Shown here in pieces: positions 35,391-45,068 of a stretch of DNA of 64,000 bases. Source of the DNA: Tribonema minus (Eukaryota; Sar; Xanthophyceae; Tribonematales; Tribonemataceae). The stretch spans positions 62,001 through 126,000 of the forward strand of contig JAFCMP010000062.1 in NCBI GenBank assembly GCA_017506865.1, read 5' to 3'. Below the pieces are notes generated by a model. That model saw nothing but the letters and a program-made list of their open reading frames with translations. It was not told the origin of the DNA and ran no database searches. Both the position numbers and the translations under genes were made by a program. The stretch's first letter is position 1; every line of letters begins with the position of its first letter.

Positions 35391-36272
35391 ATGACGATGA
35401 ATGGCAAAACCGAAGCGGAGTGGCGCGCTGAAGCCGCGCTAGCGTTTGCGAACGCTGAGGAGTGCAAGCAGCAGAATACTTCCCGCAGTTTTGACACGCG
35501 CAAAAGTACTGCTAAATGCAGGTATGACACCGCCAACGGTCGCCGCAAGCATGGCGATGACGGCATCGGCGCTGCGTCCAAATCTGGCGGCAGCGACAGG
35601 CTAGGCCCCGCAAACCGGCGTGCATATGGCAAAGACAACGGAAGCGCCGCAGGCACATGTCAGAAGCGGTTGGCGGCCGCAAGGAGAACAAGCGCGCATG
35701 TGGCGGCGCCAACCCGCAAGCCGGCGCGTCCAACTCCTCCGCTCACAAAAATTCTTGGCGCAAGATCTCCGGAGCAGCGGCGAAAGCGGGTCTCCGGAAG
35801 GCTGTCGTCAACGACGCCAACGCAACGTTGTTCAGCTCCCCGACCAATCGCGCCTGCAAGCTGGGTGGTGACGAGTCGGGCCTGTTTTGCGCCGCTGCAT
35901 CGCCCGTCTCCGGCGCCGTCAACAAATGCGGCAGCCACCGTGACGATGACGGCTATGACAGTCACGATGACGGCTACGACGCCGTTACTTCAGCGACAGC
36001 GGCGGCCATGGAGCCGCTCGGAACGGCGGAAATTTGCTTGCGCATGCGGCTACATTGGCGGCGGCAGCGGCGGCGGCGACCGCAGAGGCGGTGGCGGCGG
36101 CGACAGCGGCGGCGACCGCAGAGGCAGCGGCGGCAGCGATGGCGGCGACAGCGGCGGCGACCGCAGAGGCGGCGGCGGCAAAGGCGGCGGCAGAGGCGGC
36201 GGCAGCGGCGGCGGCAGCAGCAGCGGCGGCAGCAGCGGCAGCGGGCACCGCGCGTGCGTGTGTGCGTGCTGA
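35391..36272 (+). CDS. Open frame of 293 codons, low complexity, unknown
   Basis: Starts MTMNGKTEAEWRAEAALAFA and is followed by a Lys/Arg/Ala-rich region, then a Gly/Asp/Arg part created by a GGC-type repeat at about 36060-36240. The N-terminal 60 codons look like ordinary protein; the rest overlaps two other open frames (35657-36367 and 36034-36885). One original gene with a frameshift, running from 35391 to 36885, would explain all three. It could be a retroelement ORF1. No homology is recognised. Confidence 0.35.
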   Translation: MTMNGKTEAEWRAEAALAFANAEECKQQNTSRSFDTRKSTAKCRYDTANGRRKHGDDGIGAASKSGGSDRLGPANRRAYGKDNGSAAGTCQKRLAAARRTSAHVAAPTRKPARPTPPLTKILGARSPEQRRKRVSGRLSSTTPTQRCSAPRPIAPASWVVTSRACFAPLHRPSPAPSTNAAATVTMTAMTVTMTATTPLLQRQRRPWSRSERRKFACACGYIGGGSGGGDRRGGGGGDSGGDRRGSGGSDGGDSGGDRRGGGGKGGGRGGGSGGGSSSGGSSGSGHRACVCAC

Positions 36273-36885
36273 ACCTGCGCACGCGCCTGCACGTGCCCGC
36301 GCGCGTGGCGATGCGGCTGAGCGTGCGCGCGGGGCTGTGCGTGCGCCGCCGGTCCCTGCGCGTGTGACTGCGACGGCTTCGCTTGACGACGAACACAGCC
36401 ACGTCAGCATCAGCGATAGTGAGGACGACGATGACAGCGACGACTCCCTGCGCTCTACCAGTATTAGTATGCCTTCAATGCGTGCGCGTGCGCCCACCGC
36501 GCCTGCGCGTGCTCCTGTAGCGCCTGCGCGAGCTGCGCCTGCGCGTGCGCTCGATGACGATGACAGTGACAATGCGGACAAGGCAGGCAAGCCTTTCAAT
36601 TTACGGGTACACAAGAACGCAATTTGTAGGGCTGCGGCATGTACGCCCAACGAGGCAGCCATCCGGCTCCGCGGCCAGGGGTACATCGCCGGCAGTCCTA
36701 CCGGGCAGGGCACGCTCATCTGCACTCGCTGCAGGGGTAACAAGGCGCGTCATGCCCTCATGTGCGATGCGTGTCGTCGGGAAGTGCAGCCGCCCCAGTT
36801 GCACTACCAATGCAAGCAGTGCCATTTGCCGAAACTAGTGTCAAGAAAGGGGTGCAGGTGCCAAACATGCAGGGGAGGCGGCTAG
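36034..36885 (+). CDS. Open frame of 283 codons: Ala repeat, acidic middle, Cys-rich end
   Basis: Residues about 5-70 are Ala with Thr/Glu from a GCG repeat. Residues 71-190 have Ala-Arg-Ala-Pro repeats and two acidic stretches (SISDSEDDDDSDD and DDDDSDNADKAGK). The last 75 residues carry a metal-site pattern with pairs C-x2-C (CTRC, CDAC, CKQC, CQTC) in HALMCDACRREVQPPQLHYQ and following. That spacing suggests two zinc sites of a zinc-ribbon type. Function is unknown; nucleic-acid binding is a guess. The Ala part is an artefact-prone repeat, so the true start may lie elsewhere, probably upstream in the frame starting at 35391. Confidence 0.45.
   Translation: MLAHAATLAAAAAAATAEAVAAATAAATAEAAAAAMAATAAATAEAAAAKAAAEAAAAAAAAAAAAAAAAGTARACVRAEPAHAPARARARGDAAERARGAVRAPPVPARVTATASLDDEHSHVSISDSEDDDDSDDSLRSTSISMPSMRARAPTAPARAPVAPARAAPARALDDDDSDNADKAGKPFNLRVHKNAICRAAACTPNEAAIRLRGQGYIAGSPTGQGTLICTRCRGNKARHALMCDACRREVQPPQLHYQCKQCHLPKLVSRKGCRCQTCRGGG
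36050..36245. repeat. GCG/GCA trinucleotide repeat, open in several frames
   Basis: About 190 bases of GGCGGCAGC, GCGACC and related units. It lacks stops in all plus-strand frames (Ala, Gly/Asp/Arg or Arg/Gln) and also on the minus strand, which explains four overlapping open frames here. Confidence 0.9.
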
Positions 36886-37477
36886 CGCAGAAGGGTAGCC
36901 GGCAGGCGCGAGCGCTCTAGAATTCGACTTCTTTGTTTGTGACGACGCGCATGCAAACATGCCATCTCCATCTGCCTGCTGCGCTTTGGGTTCTGCTTGC
37001 ACTGTTGCATGACCATGAACCGCTCGAGCGTCTCCGCGTTGTGATTCGCTCGCACGCTGCATGATCATGCACATCCTGATTCATGTTTGATGTGACGTCG
37101 CTGGGCTCACGTGCGAGCGCGTCAGCATAATGATGAGCGCCTTGAGGTACTTGCGCATCTCGCTGTGCAGCAGTCGTCGTGCTGCGACGTCCTTGCTCAG
37201 CATGTGTAGCAGCGCGCTGCTCATGGCGCCAGTGAATTCGCGCTGAGACTGGTCGTAGCCGGCCGCGCTGGTCATAGCCCTGCACCCCAAGACCAACATG
37301 ATTCTCCCAGGCAATGCGCTGCATGCACGTGACGACGACGACCGTCGGACGCCAAACGTGTAGGTCTGGTTACAGAGGACACCTGCGGGCGCAGGTTGAA
37401 ATGCTTCAACTGCTGCCTCTGCCGGTTGTCGGGGACGATGCTCCCGGTGCAGTAATACTGGTAGTACTTCGAAGTAG
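36886..37477 (-). other. Spacer with a minus-strand frame of uncertain nature
   Basis: A minus-strand frame of 134 codons (37485-37081) contains a helical-looking stretch, SALLHMLSKDVAARRLLHSE then MRKYLKALIIML. It is broken by a stop at 37084 and has no family I know. It may be an older transposon remnant cut by the LTR element inserted at 37478. Confidence 0.3.
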
Positions 37478-37850
37478 TGATACAAGTTCTCCGTTTTATG
37501 CTACAAGCAGCATGAAATGCCAGGAGCTCTGGAAGAAGAAGACCGTTTCCTGAACCGGTACTTCAACTTCAAGAACCTGTGCCAGCACAGGAGGATCAAG
37601 GCTTTTTTTTGCTCACACACAGTGTCCTAGACACCTGAGCAAGCTACAAGAGACCATCCTAGCTGGGGGACAGCAAGCCTTCTGGAGCTCATACTCTGGG
37701 CTCATTCCCCTTCTCCAGCCATGTCCACAGAGGTGTGTCTTTGCTTGCTTCACTGATGTTGCTCTGCAAGTTTGGCTGCTCTTTGATGTCACCAGCAGTT
37801 CAGCAGCTCTACTGCTCAAGGCATAGATTCCAGGCTGCTTTGCTGTATCA
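37478..37850 (+). repeat. 5' long terminal repeat
   Basis: 373 bases, starts TGATACAAGTTCTCC and ends GCTTTGCTGTATCA. It matches 46655-47035 almost throughout. The A8-T8 run TTTTTTTT near 37604 and the sequence after it (GCTCACACACAGTGTCC) are the same in both. Confidence 0.97.
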
Positions 37851-37868
37851 TGGCTCAGCTCCAACTTG
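37851..37868 (+). promoter_or_regulatory. Candidate primer binding site
   Basis: TGGCTCAGCTCCAACTTG begins directly after the 5' LTR. A start of TGG is the complement of a tRNA CCA end. The donor tRNA cannot be named from the sequence. Confidence 0.75.
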
Positions 37869-38293
37869 CCGACGACGACATCGGTGCTAGACCTCGATAA
37901 CTTGGTTTGTCTTATACTCCGACAAACACCGTGCACTTGATGTTCTAGCACGAACGTGTTCTAGTGCTGCGTCCGCGACGGGGTCGCGATGGCGGTGCGA
38001 CAAACACATAGGGACACTGTCATGTACTAAGACTGCCCAGCGTCTATCAGTTGCTTGCATGCCATGGCAAGTTCGTGTTGTTAGTCCCAACAGGCAACGA
38101 CATGCAGCAACGGCAACTCATGGGTTTCCCTTCCAGCACACGGCTGCTAGGCACGACTGGCAAAATTGCCGGGCTTGGTGCTCCAGCTACTTTGAGGAAT
38201 TTGTGAGCATGGACATGCGATCATGCAACAGCGATTTCCGTCAGTTGGTGTGAGCGCCGCCAACTGATTCGTGCATCTTGGCACAACGCGTCA

Positions 38294-39228
38294 ATGCGCC
38301 CAGCCACGACCACAAGCCTCGACCCTGCAATCCTCTTTAGCGCTCAGCCTGGCCGCATCACGACTTCGCGCGTCGCCGCGCCGACTCCTCCTCAAGATGT
38401 TGAGCGCGTCGTGCACGATATCGAGGCCGAGCTCGATTCGCGCATCACTTAAGACGATGCTGCTCGCGGCGAAGCCCTGCGTGACACTCGAGCTGCAGAC
38501 GCCACGATCAAGGAGCTTTACAAGGAGCGCGAGCGGCGTCTGCGCCCTACTGCTTTGCTACCTCGCTGCGACTGGCGCTCGCGCACCGAGGCGGAGCGTC
38601 ACCGCCGCGCCTTACGCGCGTCAGACCTGTGGCGTCACGCGGACCGCGCTGAGCGATGCCCCCGCATCCGCGACTACTTCAATGTGGCACGCCGCGCCGG
38701 GTCGGCAGCGATGGCGCACTTCGTCAACTTTATTGCGCCAACGCTCTTTGCCGAAGCCGCCCAGCGCACCCAGGAAGATCAGCTTCGCGCCGCGCCGACG
38801 GGCTACCTCGAAGCAGACATGCTTGCGCCCATCGACGGCCGTAGCTATGCCCCCACGCCTACCAGCAGCAGCAGCGGCCTTCTCGCGAACGTCATCAACG
38901 CTGCGCGCGCGCCGTTCGAGGGCACGCTCGCCGCGCCTGCGGCAGCCGCTGCCACAAGCACCAGCCACCATGAAGACGTGGGTTGGCAAGCTCCTGTCAA
39001 GCCTGCCAAGCAGCCGGCCAAGCTCAAGAGCGACAAGACCAAGACTGCCGGCAATGACCGGTGCTTCGGGTGCCACAAGCGCTTCTGCTAGAGAGGGCAA
39101 GATCCGTGAGCACTGCCAAGAGTGCCCGGAATGGTTCGAGCACCGCATCGAGCGCCTGACGGCCGCCAAGAGGCCTCGTGACAAGCTGGAGAAGCGCCGC
39201 GACGAGCTGCGCGCCAAGCGCGCCAAGA
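38294..39228 (+). pseudogene. gag remnant
   Basis: The most protein-like frame starts MRPATTTSLDPAILFSAQPG at 38294, meets TAA at 38450, and continues in the same frame with AADATIKELYKERERRLRPT and FVNFIAPTLFAEAAQRTQED up to CFGCHKRFC at 39085. There it ends in TAG and the frame shifts to REHCQECPEWFEHRIERL and a basic Lys/Arg tail. The Cys/His cluster C-x2-C-H...H-C-x2-C spanning the shift could be the zinc-binding end of gag. A longer frame over this stretch (38271-39548) is a shadow for its first 270 codons. Capsid homology was not tested. Confidence 0.6.
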
Positions 39229-39465
39229 CGAGTGTATATTCACTCAACGCTTTCCACACCTTGCCTAGTGCACTCATGGACGGTGACGCGCCAGTGCAAC
39301 TTGGGCACAGCGGTCATTGCACTAGCTCCACGCAAGATGTGCTAGGAGCGCCAGATGTGCAACCAGCGGCGACTGAGGCCGGCACACAAGTCACTACACG
39401 CATGCTTGACAAGACTGTCGACACTTATATGCTAGCCACACTCTTGTATGCGCATAGTGAACCAG

Positions 39466-39600
39466 CAGTACGCGCGCTTGACACTAGCGCACCTTTGACT
39501 GCTCCAGATGCTAGCAATACTCCAGCAGTACGCGCACTTGATACTTAGTCTAGCGCACCTTTGACTGCTCCGGATGCTAGTGACACATCCAGTTGCGCAC
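39466..39600 (+). repeat. Two tandem 66-base repeats near the end of gag
   Basis: The unit from CAGTACGCGCRCTTGA through GCGCACCTTTGACTGCTCC to GATGCTAG occurs twice. It codes AVRALDTSAPLTAPDAS-like repeats; the second copy carries a TAG (39546). Confidence 0.85.
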
Positions 39601-39764
39601 CGCTTGCAGCGCAAGATGTCACTCATGATGTTGCTACTCCGCAGCAAGGTGAGACCAACATTACTGACTCTGACCCCAGATGCGTTGCACCTACATAATT
39701 CAACCACTTCGCTCGTGTCATGTCCGCAGACTAAGGAGGCGTCCAATGCCGACGCGGGGCGTTC

Positions 39765-40610
39765 GGACAGAGGGCGGCTGCGGGTGGCAGAGTTGTGCTG
39801 TGGAGTAGGGGGTGTACATAGGGGGCTGCAGGAGATTTGCGCGTGCAACAGGTGAAAACTGTGTTGAGCGTGCAGGTGGTCTTAGCGGTAGACAACTGCA
39901 AGCGTACATGTGAAGAGTACAGCAAAATCTTCCCAGGCACTCAAGTCATGTGCGCAGATGTATCTAGCCCCAAGCTCTAGTCATCAACGAAAATGTGCCT
40001 AGGATACTCCTATTAAGCTCATGGCGCGTCTTTTGCCGCGTCGTGGGTACAAAGGGGTGCTCTACCTATGAGGTGCAGTTTCGTGGGACCGACGTTAATG
40101 GTGCATCTTCACGCGAGCGCATCTATACTGAGTCAGCCGCGAGCGCTGCTCGGTCGCCTCAATGAATTGCACGCTTGAATGCAATTCTCAATGAGAGCTT
40201 TCGCACCAGCGAGCCGTGTACGGTCCGCGAGCAGCTTGGTTGCTCCCATGACACGTTTCATTGGGACCCTAGGCAACCCACGACGCAAGGCGTGCTGTCT
40301 ACCGACATGCCGCTCCCTAGCCCTGCTACTCGTCAACTTGGGCGACACCCCTGCTCATCTTATCAGCCGAGTGAAAAAGATGCAGGACCAGCCAGTAAAG
40401 CTTTTCTGTTGAGCCCTTGGTCAAGTCATGTCCTTGCTTGGCTACAGCGAACGTCACCCTGAAGGAACGCGCACCCAGAAGAAGGGCTGGGCTGCAACTT
40501 AGTGCAACCCAACTGCGTGTCAGCGCTCATGCTTGCTTTGCGCGCGGTGGCCGGAGAGTGGCCAAGCCCTCGCGATGCTACCGGCGTCTCATCAGGTGAG
40601 ATTGTGGTAT
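39765..40610 (+). pseudogene. Cytosine-5 DNA methyltransferase remnant inside the retrotransposon
   Basis: C5 methyltransferases add methyl to cytosine with S-adenosylmethionine. Motif I is clear: RLRVAELCCGVGGVHRGLQE (39773-39832). After a frame break, VVLAVDNCKRTCEEYSKIFP with GTQVMCADVSS gives motifs II and III (39878-39968). Then VINENVPRIL (39982-40011) carries the ENV of motif VI, and TYEVQFRGTDVNGASSRERI (40065-40124) fits motif VIII. A last block, LGCNLVQPNCVSALMLALRA (near 40490-40550), may be motif X. The catalytic Pro-Cys motif IV, which should lie between motifs III and VI, is absent: only about a dozen bases separate them, so a deletion has removed it. Several frameshifts remain. 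The copy is dead, but it shows that the family carried a methyltransferase between gag and protease. Confidence 0.82.
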
Positions 40611-40963
40611 ATGACCACACCTCTCCCCCTCCTGAAGGCTGATGGAGTCTAGCCTTCAACAGCCTGCAACGCTGCGTCTAGCTAGTGCTTGCGTGATAAA
40701 TTCTTACCAGTTCACACGCAATGCAGGGCGCATGCTGCTTGCCACGCTAACTTCCAGAAGTGACGTGCCAACTTCAAAAACTGCCTGGGTGTACGGTGAG
40801 GATGAAGAAGAGCCTGCTGCTTCTGATTCCTGCAAGACATTGAACACGCCTTGTTGAAGTACCACTTGACGCCACGAGCAGTACGGACAACGACTCAGAT
40901 GCTCAGCGGTCTGATGCTCAGCAACCCGGTCTGAGCGCTGTCGCTACTGACGCGTACAAAGCC

Positions 40964-41425
40964 GTGCCCAGATGGCAAGCACGTCACAAACCTCCTATAA
41001 CCTTGCAGAGAGCGCATGTAATTGGCAAACTCAAGAAGGACAGCTCTGTGCACATGCCAATACGCACACGAGTGGGTGATGGCATACAAGAACTGGTACT
41101 TGACGCGTTAGTGGACAACGGCGCCGAGGCCAAATTCATCAACACAGAACGCGCGCACCAGGTGCCACCAAGTTCTATTTGCCCGCTCTCTGATGGTGAT
41201 TTTATCACGGTTGAACTAGCAGATGCCAAGAGATCTGTGCCAATTTCAGGTGTTGTGCACGCCCCAGGTGCGCTTCAAAGACACCATTTTCATGCATGTT
41301 TTTTATGTGGTGGATATGCCCTATGAGGCCACTCTGGGGTCTAGCTTCTTTGGCAAGTTTGGCTCATCCATCACGTATGAGCACAGGATGCGCTTCCATC
41401 CTGCTGGCTCTGCTGGAGCTGTTGT
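40964..41425 (+). pseudogene. Aspartic protease remnant
   Basis: Frame 40964-41326 has ELVLDALVDNGAEAKFI, in which DNGA stands for the active-site D(S/T)GA, followed by strands and VELADAKRSVPISGVV. After a one-base shift near 41265 the frame continues FKDTIFMHVFYVVDMPYEA then TLGSSFFGKFGSSITYEH, where the usual second half has LG(M)xW or LGxxFL. The Asn in place of Ser/Thr may reduce activity, or it may be decay. Confidence 0.75.
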
Positions 41426-41849
41426 GCCATGCATGAACAAGCTAAGTTGGGGACTCTCAGACTGGACCCCCCAGCTGCCAACACGATCAAGGTGGGTGTT
41501 ACAAGAGCCAAGTCTTCTCAGAAGCCCACTTTGCCTAGTCGCACTTATTTGCTACGCACAACGTGTGACCAGGTGCTTAAAGCTGACACCGCCAGAACCA
41601 TTGAGGTAGTGTCACCTCCGCCAGTACAGTGCACAGGCCCAGTTGAACTTGAAGTGCTACTCGAGTCCGACGCGCCAGAGGCGCCAGCCTGAGTGAAGGC
41701 AAACAAGCTGGCCACCAGAGGTGCTATTATCATGGATACGGTGGAGTTTGTAGCACCTAATAAGCCACTTGGGTGTTAGTCGATAATACTTCTACTGCGC
41801 CAATGTTTGTGCCTAGAGGTGCAGTGCTGGGCATCATCAAGGCCCTGAC

Positions 41850-43640
41850 ATGGTCTACGACCTAGACATTGGCAAAGTCAAGCTTGTGACTAACTTGACA
41901 AGAATTGCGTTGAGGCACCTTGGGCAAAACGCACCAGACACACCTGCTGTAAACAGATCAAGACCTGTGCAGCAGCCAGACCCCTCGTGTGTGCCAGAAC
42001 ACGACACGCCTAGACTAGACCCTGTCACGCAAGCTGAGGCAGAACGAGCTGCATTCAGACACAAGGTGGCAGAGGAACACAATGCCTCGCTAGGAACTTG
42101 CACGGACGAGGACCTTCGTGAAGTGCTGCGCGACAAGAACGGCGAGGCCTGCAACATTCTCAAGCAACGCGACCGTTACGGCGTCACCTACTATGACGCG
42201 TTGTGGAGGTGCTTCGCCGACGACGAGGCGCCTTTGCCAAGGACCCCAAGAACCCCAAGGTGACGGACCGTTTCGGCGTTGACTTTGACACAGGCGACGC
42301 GACGCCCATCGCCGACAGGGCACGCAGGTGGGCTGAACGCGAAGCTAAAATCATATTTGAAGCCATTGAAAATGAGCGCAAACGCGGACAGATCAGACCT
42401 GCCAATGGTCCTTGGGCTAGCAACCCAGTGCTATTTACTCAGAAGGACAAGGTTGAGGTCAGTTCCTGCGTTGACTATAGGCCGCTCAACAGAGTTACAC
42501 GCCGTGATGAGTATGGGCTTGGCAATATGGACGACTTGGTTCAAACATGCTTGGGCTCACGCATATTCTCGGCACTAGACTTTGCTTCTGGTCATAGGCA
42601 AATACCCGTGACCAGAGAATCAATTCCGGGCACCTGATGGCTCGCTCTGGGAGTACAAGGTTGCGCCGTTTGGGTTGGTGTGCTTGCCAAGTATATTCAC
42701 CAGATGCATGCATGAGCTCCTAGGCTCAGCCAGGCAAACGCATGCGTGTGTGTACGTTGATGATGTGCTCGTACACAGCAAGAATCTAGAAGACCATATA
42801 GCTCACTTGGACGATGTGCTTCGACGTGTGGAAGAGTACGGCATGAGTGTGTCTAGACACAAGTGCCAACTCTTTGCCGAAGAAGTTGCATACCTAGGCC
42901 ACAAGGTGGGCAAGTACGGAATCAAGCCATGTGAGGACAAAGTAAAACCATGGTCGACATGATGCCACCCGTAGGCAAGGACGGCAAGGTAGATAAACGG
43001 CTGATGCAAGACCTCATGGGATGCTTCAACTACTATAGGCGCTGCATATACCGCTTCGCGCATATTGCAGCTCCCCTAGTCGAGTGTACGCGTGATGGCG
43101 CTGACATGTCGTGGACCAAACGCCGCCAAGAGGCGCTGGCCAAACTCAAGCACGCCATGTCAAACGCTCCTGTGATCATGCACCCAGACTTTGGCTACCT
43201 TTTATAGTACATACAGACGCAAGCAAGCTAGCCGTTGCTGGCGTTCTATCTCAATTCGTGCCACTAGACAAACTACGTGAACGGCACAAGGACTTCCCCT
43301 GGGCCAGCACGCGCCGTGTCAACACAGTTTACGGCAAACCTGCCAGAGAGGTAGTTGTGGCATTTTTCAACAAGATTAACTCAGTGCAGGACGCAAAACT
43401 AGGTGCTACTGCGCTAGAGTGTCTGGCTGTGGTGCTAGCTTTGAACAACTTCCGCGGTTACATTTGGGCAGACTGCAACCGTCGTAACCGACGCGTCTGC
43501 GCTTCGCTGGCTCTTGACCTTGAACAATCACAAATAGCAAGCTGCTACATTGGGCCATGCGTCTCCAGGAATACGACATCATGGTCGTATACAGGCCTGG
43601 TAAAGACAATGGCAATGCAGACTGCCCTTCACGCATGCCT
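41850..43640 (+). pseudogene. Reverse transcriptase and RNase H remnant
   Basis: RT blocks in order: AERERKAKI-like linker then GPWASNPVLFTQKD and SCVDYRPLNRVTRRDEYGL (42400-42525), SRIFSALDFASGHRQIPV (42560-42612), YKVAPFGLVCLPSIFTRCMH, CVYVDDVLVHSKNLEDHIAH with the catalytic YVDD at 42753-42764, and ECxxLGHKVGKYGIKPC. The connection and RNase H follow with FNYYRRCIYRFAHIAAPLVE, VHTDASKLAVAGVLSQF, the Glu-bearing TALECLAVVLALNNFRGY and VVYRPGKDNGNADCPSRMP. Frameshifts are seen near 42235, 42615, 42950, 43205 and 43480. All catalytic Asp residues that I can place remain. The frame upstream (41850-42263) is the protease-RT linker. Confidence 0.92.
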
Positions 43641-43942
43641 CAGATGACGGAGATCATCGGACCTAGGCAGTACGAGCACGCTGACGAGCAGTGGCCCGAC
43701 TGCACCGATGCTGGACCTGCACCTCCGTCTGGGGTGCGTTTTGAAGATGAAAAACTGCAAGACTCACCAGCATTGCTAGGCCGCATAGGTGCTTACACGG
43801 CATGCCGGGAGCACGGCTTTTCAATTTAACAAACTTGCACAAGTGTCTACAAACTGAGCAGCTGCATGGGTACATTGACACCCCAAGAGGTACATGACCT
43901 CAGTGATACCATGCACGAGAGCGCGTGCGTAGACACCGCGCT

Positions 43943-43958
43943 TTTCAAAGAAGAGGGA
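43943..43958 (+). promoter_or_regulatory. Internal copy of the polypurine tract
   Basis: The 16 bases TTTCAAAGAAGAGGGA are identical to those directly before the 3' LTR (46639-46654). The position between RNase H and integrase, near the middle of the element, resembles a central polypurine tract. Confidence 0.6.
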
Positions 43959-43963
43959 GGTGA

Positions 43964-44179
43964 ACCAGAACCAGAAAGCACTCCCCTCGCTTCTATGCTT
44001 TGCAACATGAAACTAGGCTCGTATTCGGAGCACATTTGGGACAGCTGCGCTGCGATGCTCTCGCCGCTTAGACCAGAACCAGAAACCACTCCCCTCGTTT
44101 CTATGCTTTGCAACATGAAACTAGGCTCGTATTCGGAGCACATTTGGGACAGCTGCGCTGCGATGCTCTCGCCGCTTAG
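43964..44179 (+). repeat. Two tandem 108-base repeats before the integrase
   Basis: 43964-44071 and 44072-44179 are nearly identical, in frame, and code twice a 36-residue unit that starts PEPESTPLASMLCNMKLGSY and continues to AAMLSPLR. The high identity points to a recent duplication. Confidence 0.95.
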
Positions 44180-45004
44180 AGATGCAACTGCTCCAACCGA
44201 GACTAGCTGAACCACTGACCCTTGACCCTAGCCTTGCCAAATTTGTTAGCCAGAACCAAGAGTTTTTCACCGTTGAACCTGACGGTTTGCTTGTACACTT
44301 CATGGCAAGTCGGTCCATTGGCAAGAAGGGCTCCCTAATTACTCAGTGGGTGGTCCCCGACGCTTTGAAGCCACTTTACTCCGTCTTTGATATGATGATG
44401 GCAGTGCTCAGCACCCCTCGACTGCTGCCACGCACGCCAAGGTGCTGGAACGCATGTATTGGAGAGGGTTAGGCGCTGACGTCCGAGACTACGTACGCTC
44501 GTGCGTCCCTTGTCAGTAAACCAAGCCACAGCCTACTGCCAAGTACAAGCAAGCACTGATGCCATCTACACACATGTGGCAACGCTTGCATGTGGACTAC
44601 ACCGAAGTCGGCGTCCTTTCCTCAGAAGGGCATCGATACTTGCTCATCATCACCGAAGCTAGGTCAGGCTACTGTTGGCTTTTCCCTGTAAAGACACTAT
44701 CGGCAGCTGAGGCCGCACCCCTACTAGCAAGAGTACTCTTTGAGTGCGGCGCGCTAGTGGAAGAGCTAGAGTCTGACAGAGCCGCAGAGTTCATGAGTGC
44801 GCTGATAGCCACGCTCTGCACCTTCTTTAAGGTGCACAAGATTGAAACCAGCGCATATCACCCCCAGTCTAACGGCGTCGTTGAGAACATGAATGGGCGC
44901 GTCAAGAGAGCGCTTGCTGGACTCTGTTCTCACTACCAGGCACGCTGGCATGTATACCTTGATGCCGTGCAATTTGCGCTCAGGAACACGCAGAGACGGG
45001 TCTG
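44180..45004 (+). pseudogene. Integrase: zinc-binding and catalytic core
   Basis: The HHCC zinc module is at 44411-44517 (HPSTAATHAKVLERMYWRGL, then SCVPC), ending in TAA at 44518. The catalytic core follows from 44559: HVDYTEVGVLSSEGHRYL (first Asp), VEELESDRAAEFMSALI (second Asp) and HPQSNGVVENMNGRVKRAL (Glu), so the DDE triad is intact. The frame stops at 45003, and a further shift leads into the C-terminal part at 45069. Confidence 0.92.
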
Positions 45005-45068
45005 ACCCCATTCTTCTGTGTTTACGGTCGCAAAGCACGCTTCCCTGTTGATGCTTTGACCTCTGAGA

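Noticed and set aside
38271..39548. Longest open frame of the window (425 codons)
   Set aside because: For the first 270 codons it is a Ser/Arg/Ala-rich shadow of the gag frame that starts at 38294; only its last part (from about 39090) is in the true frame.
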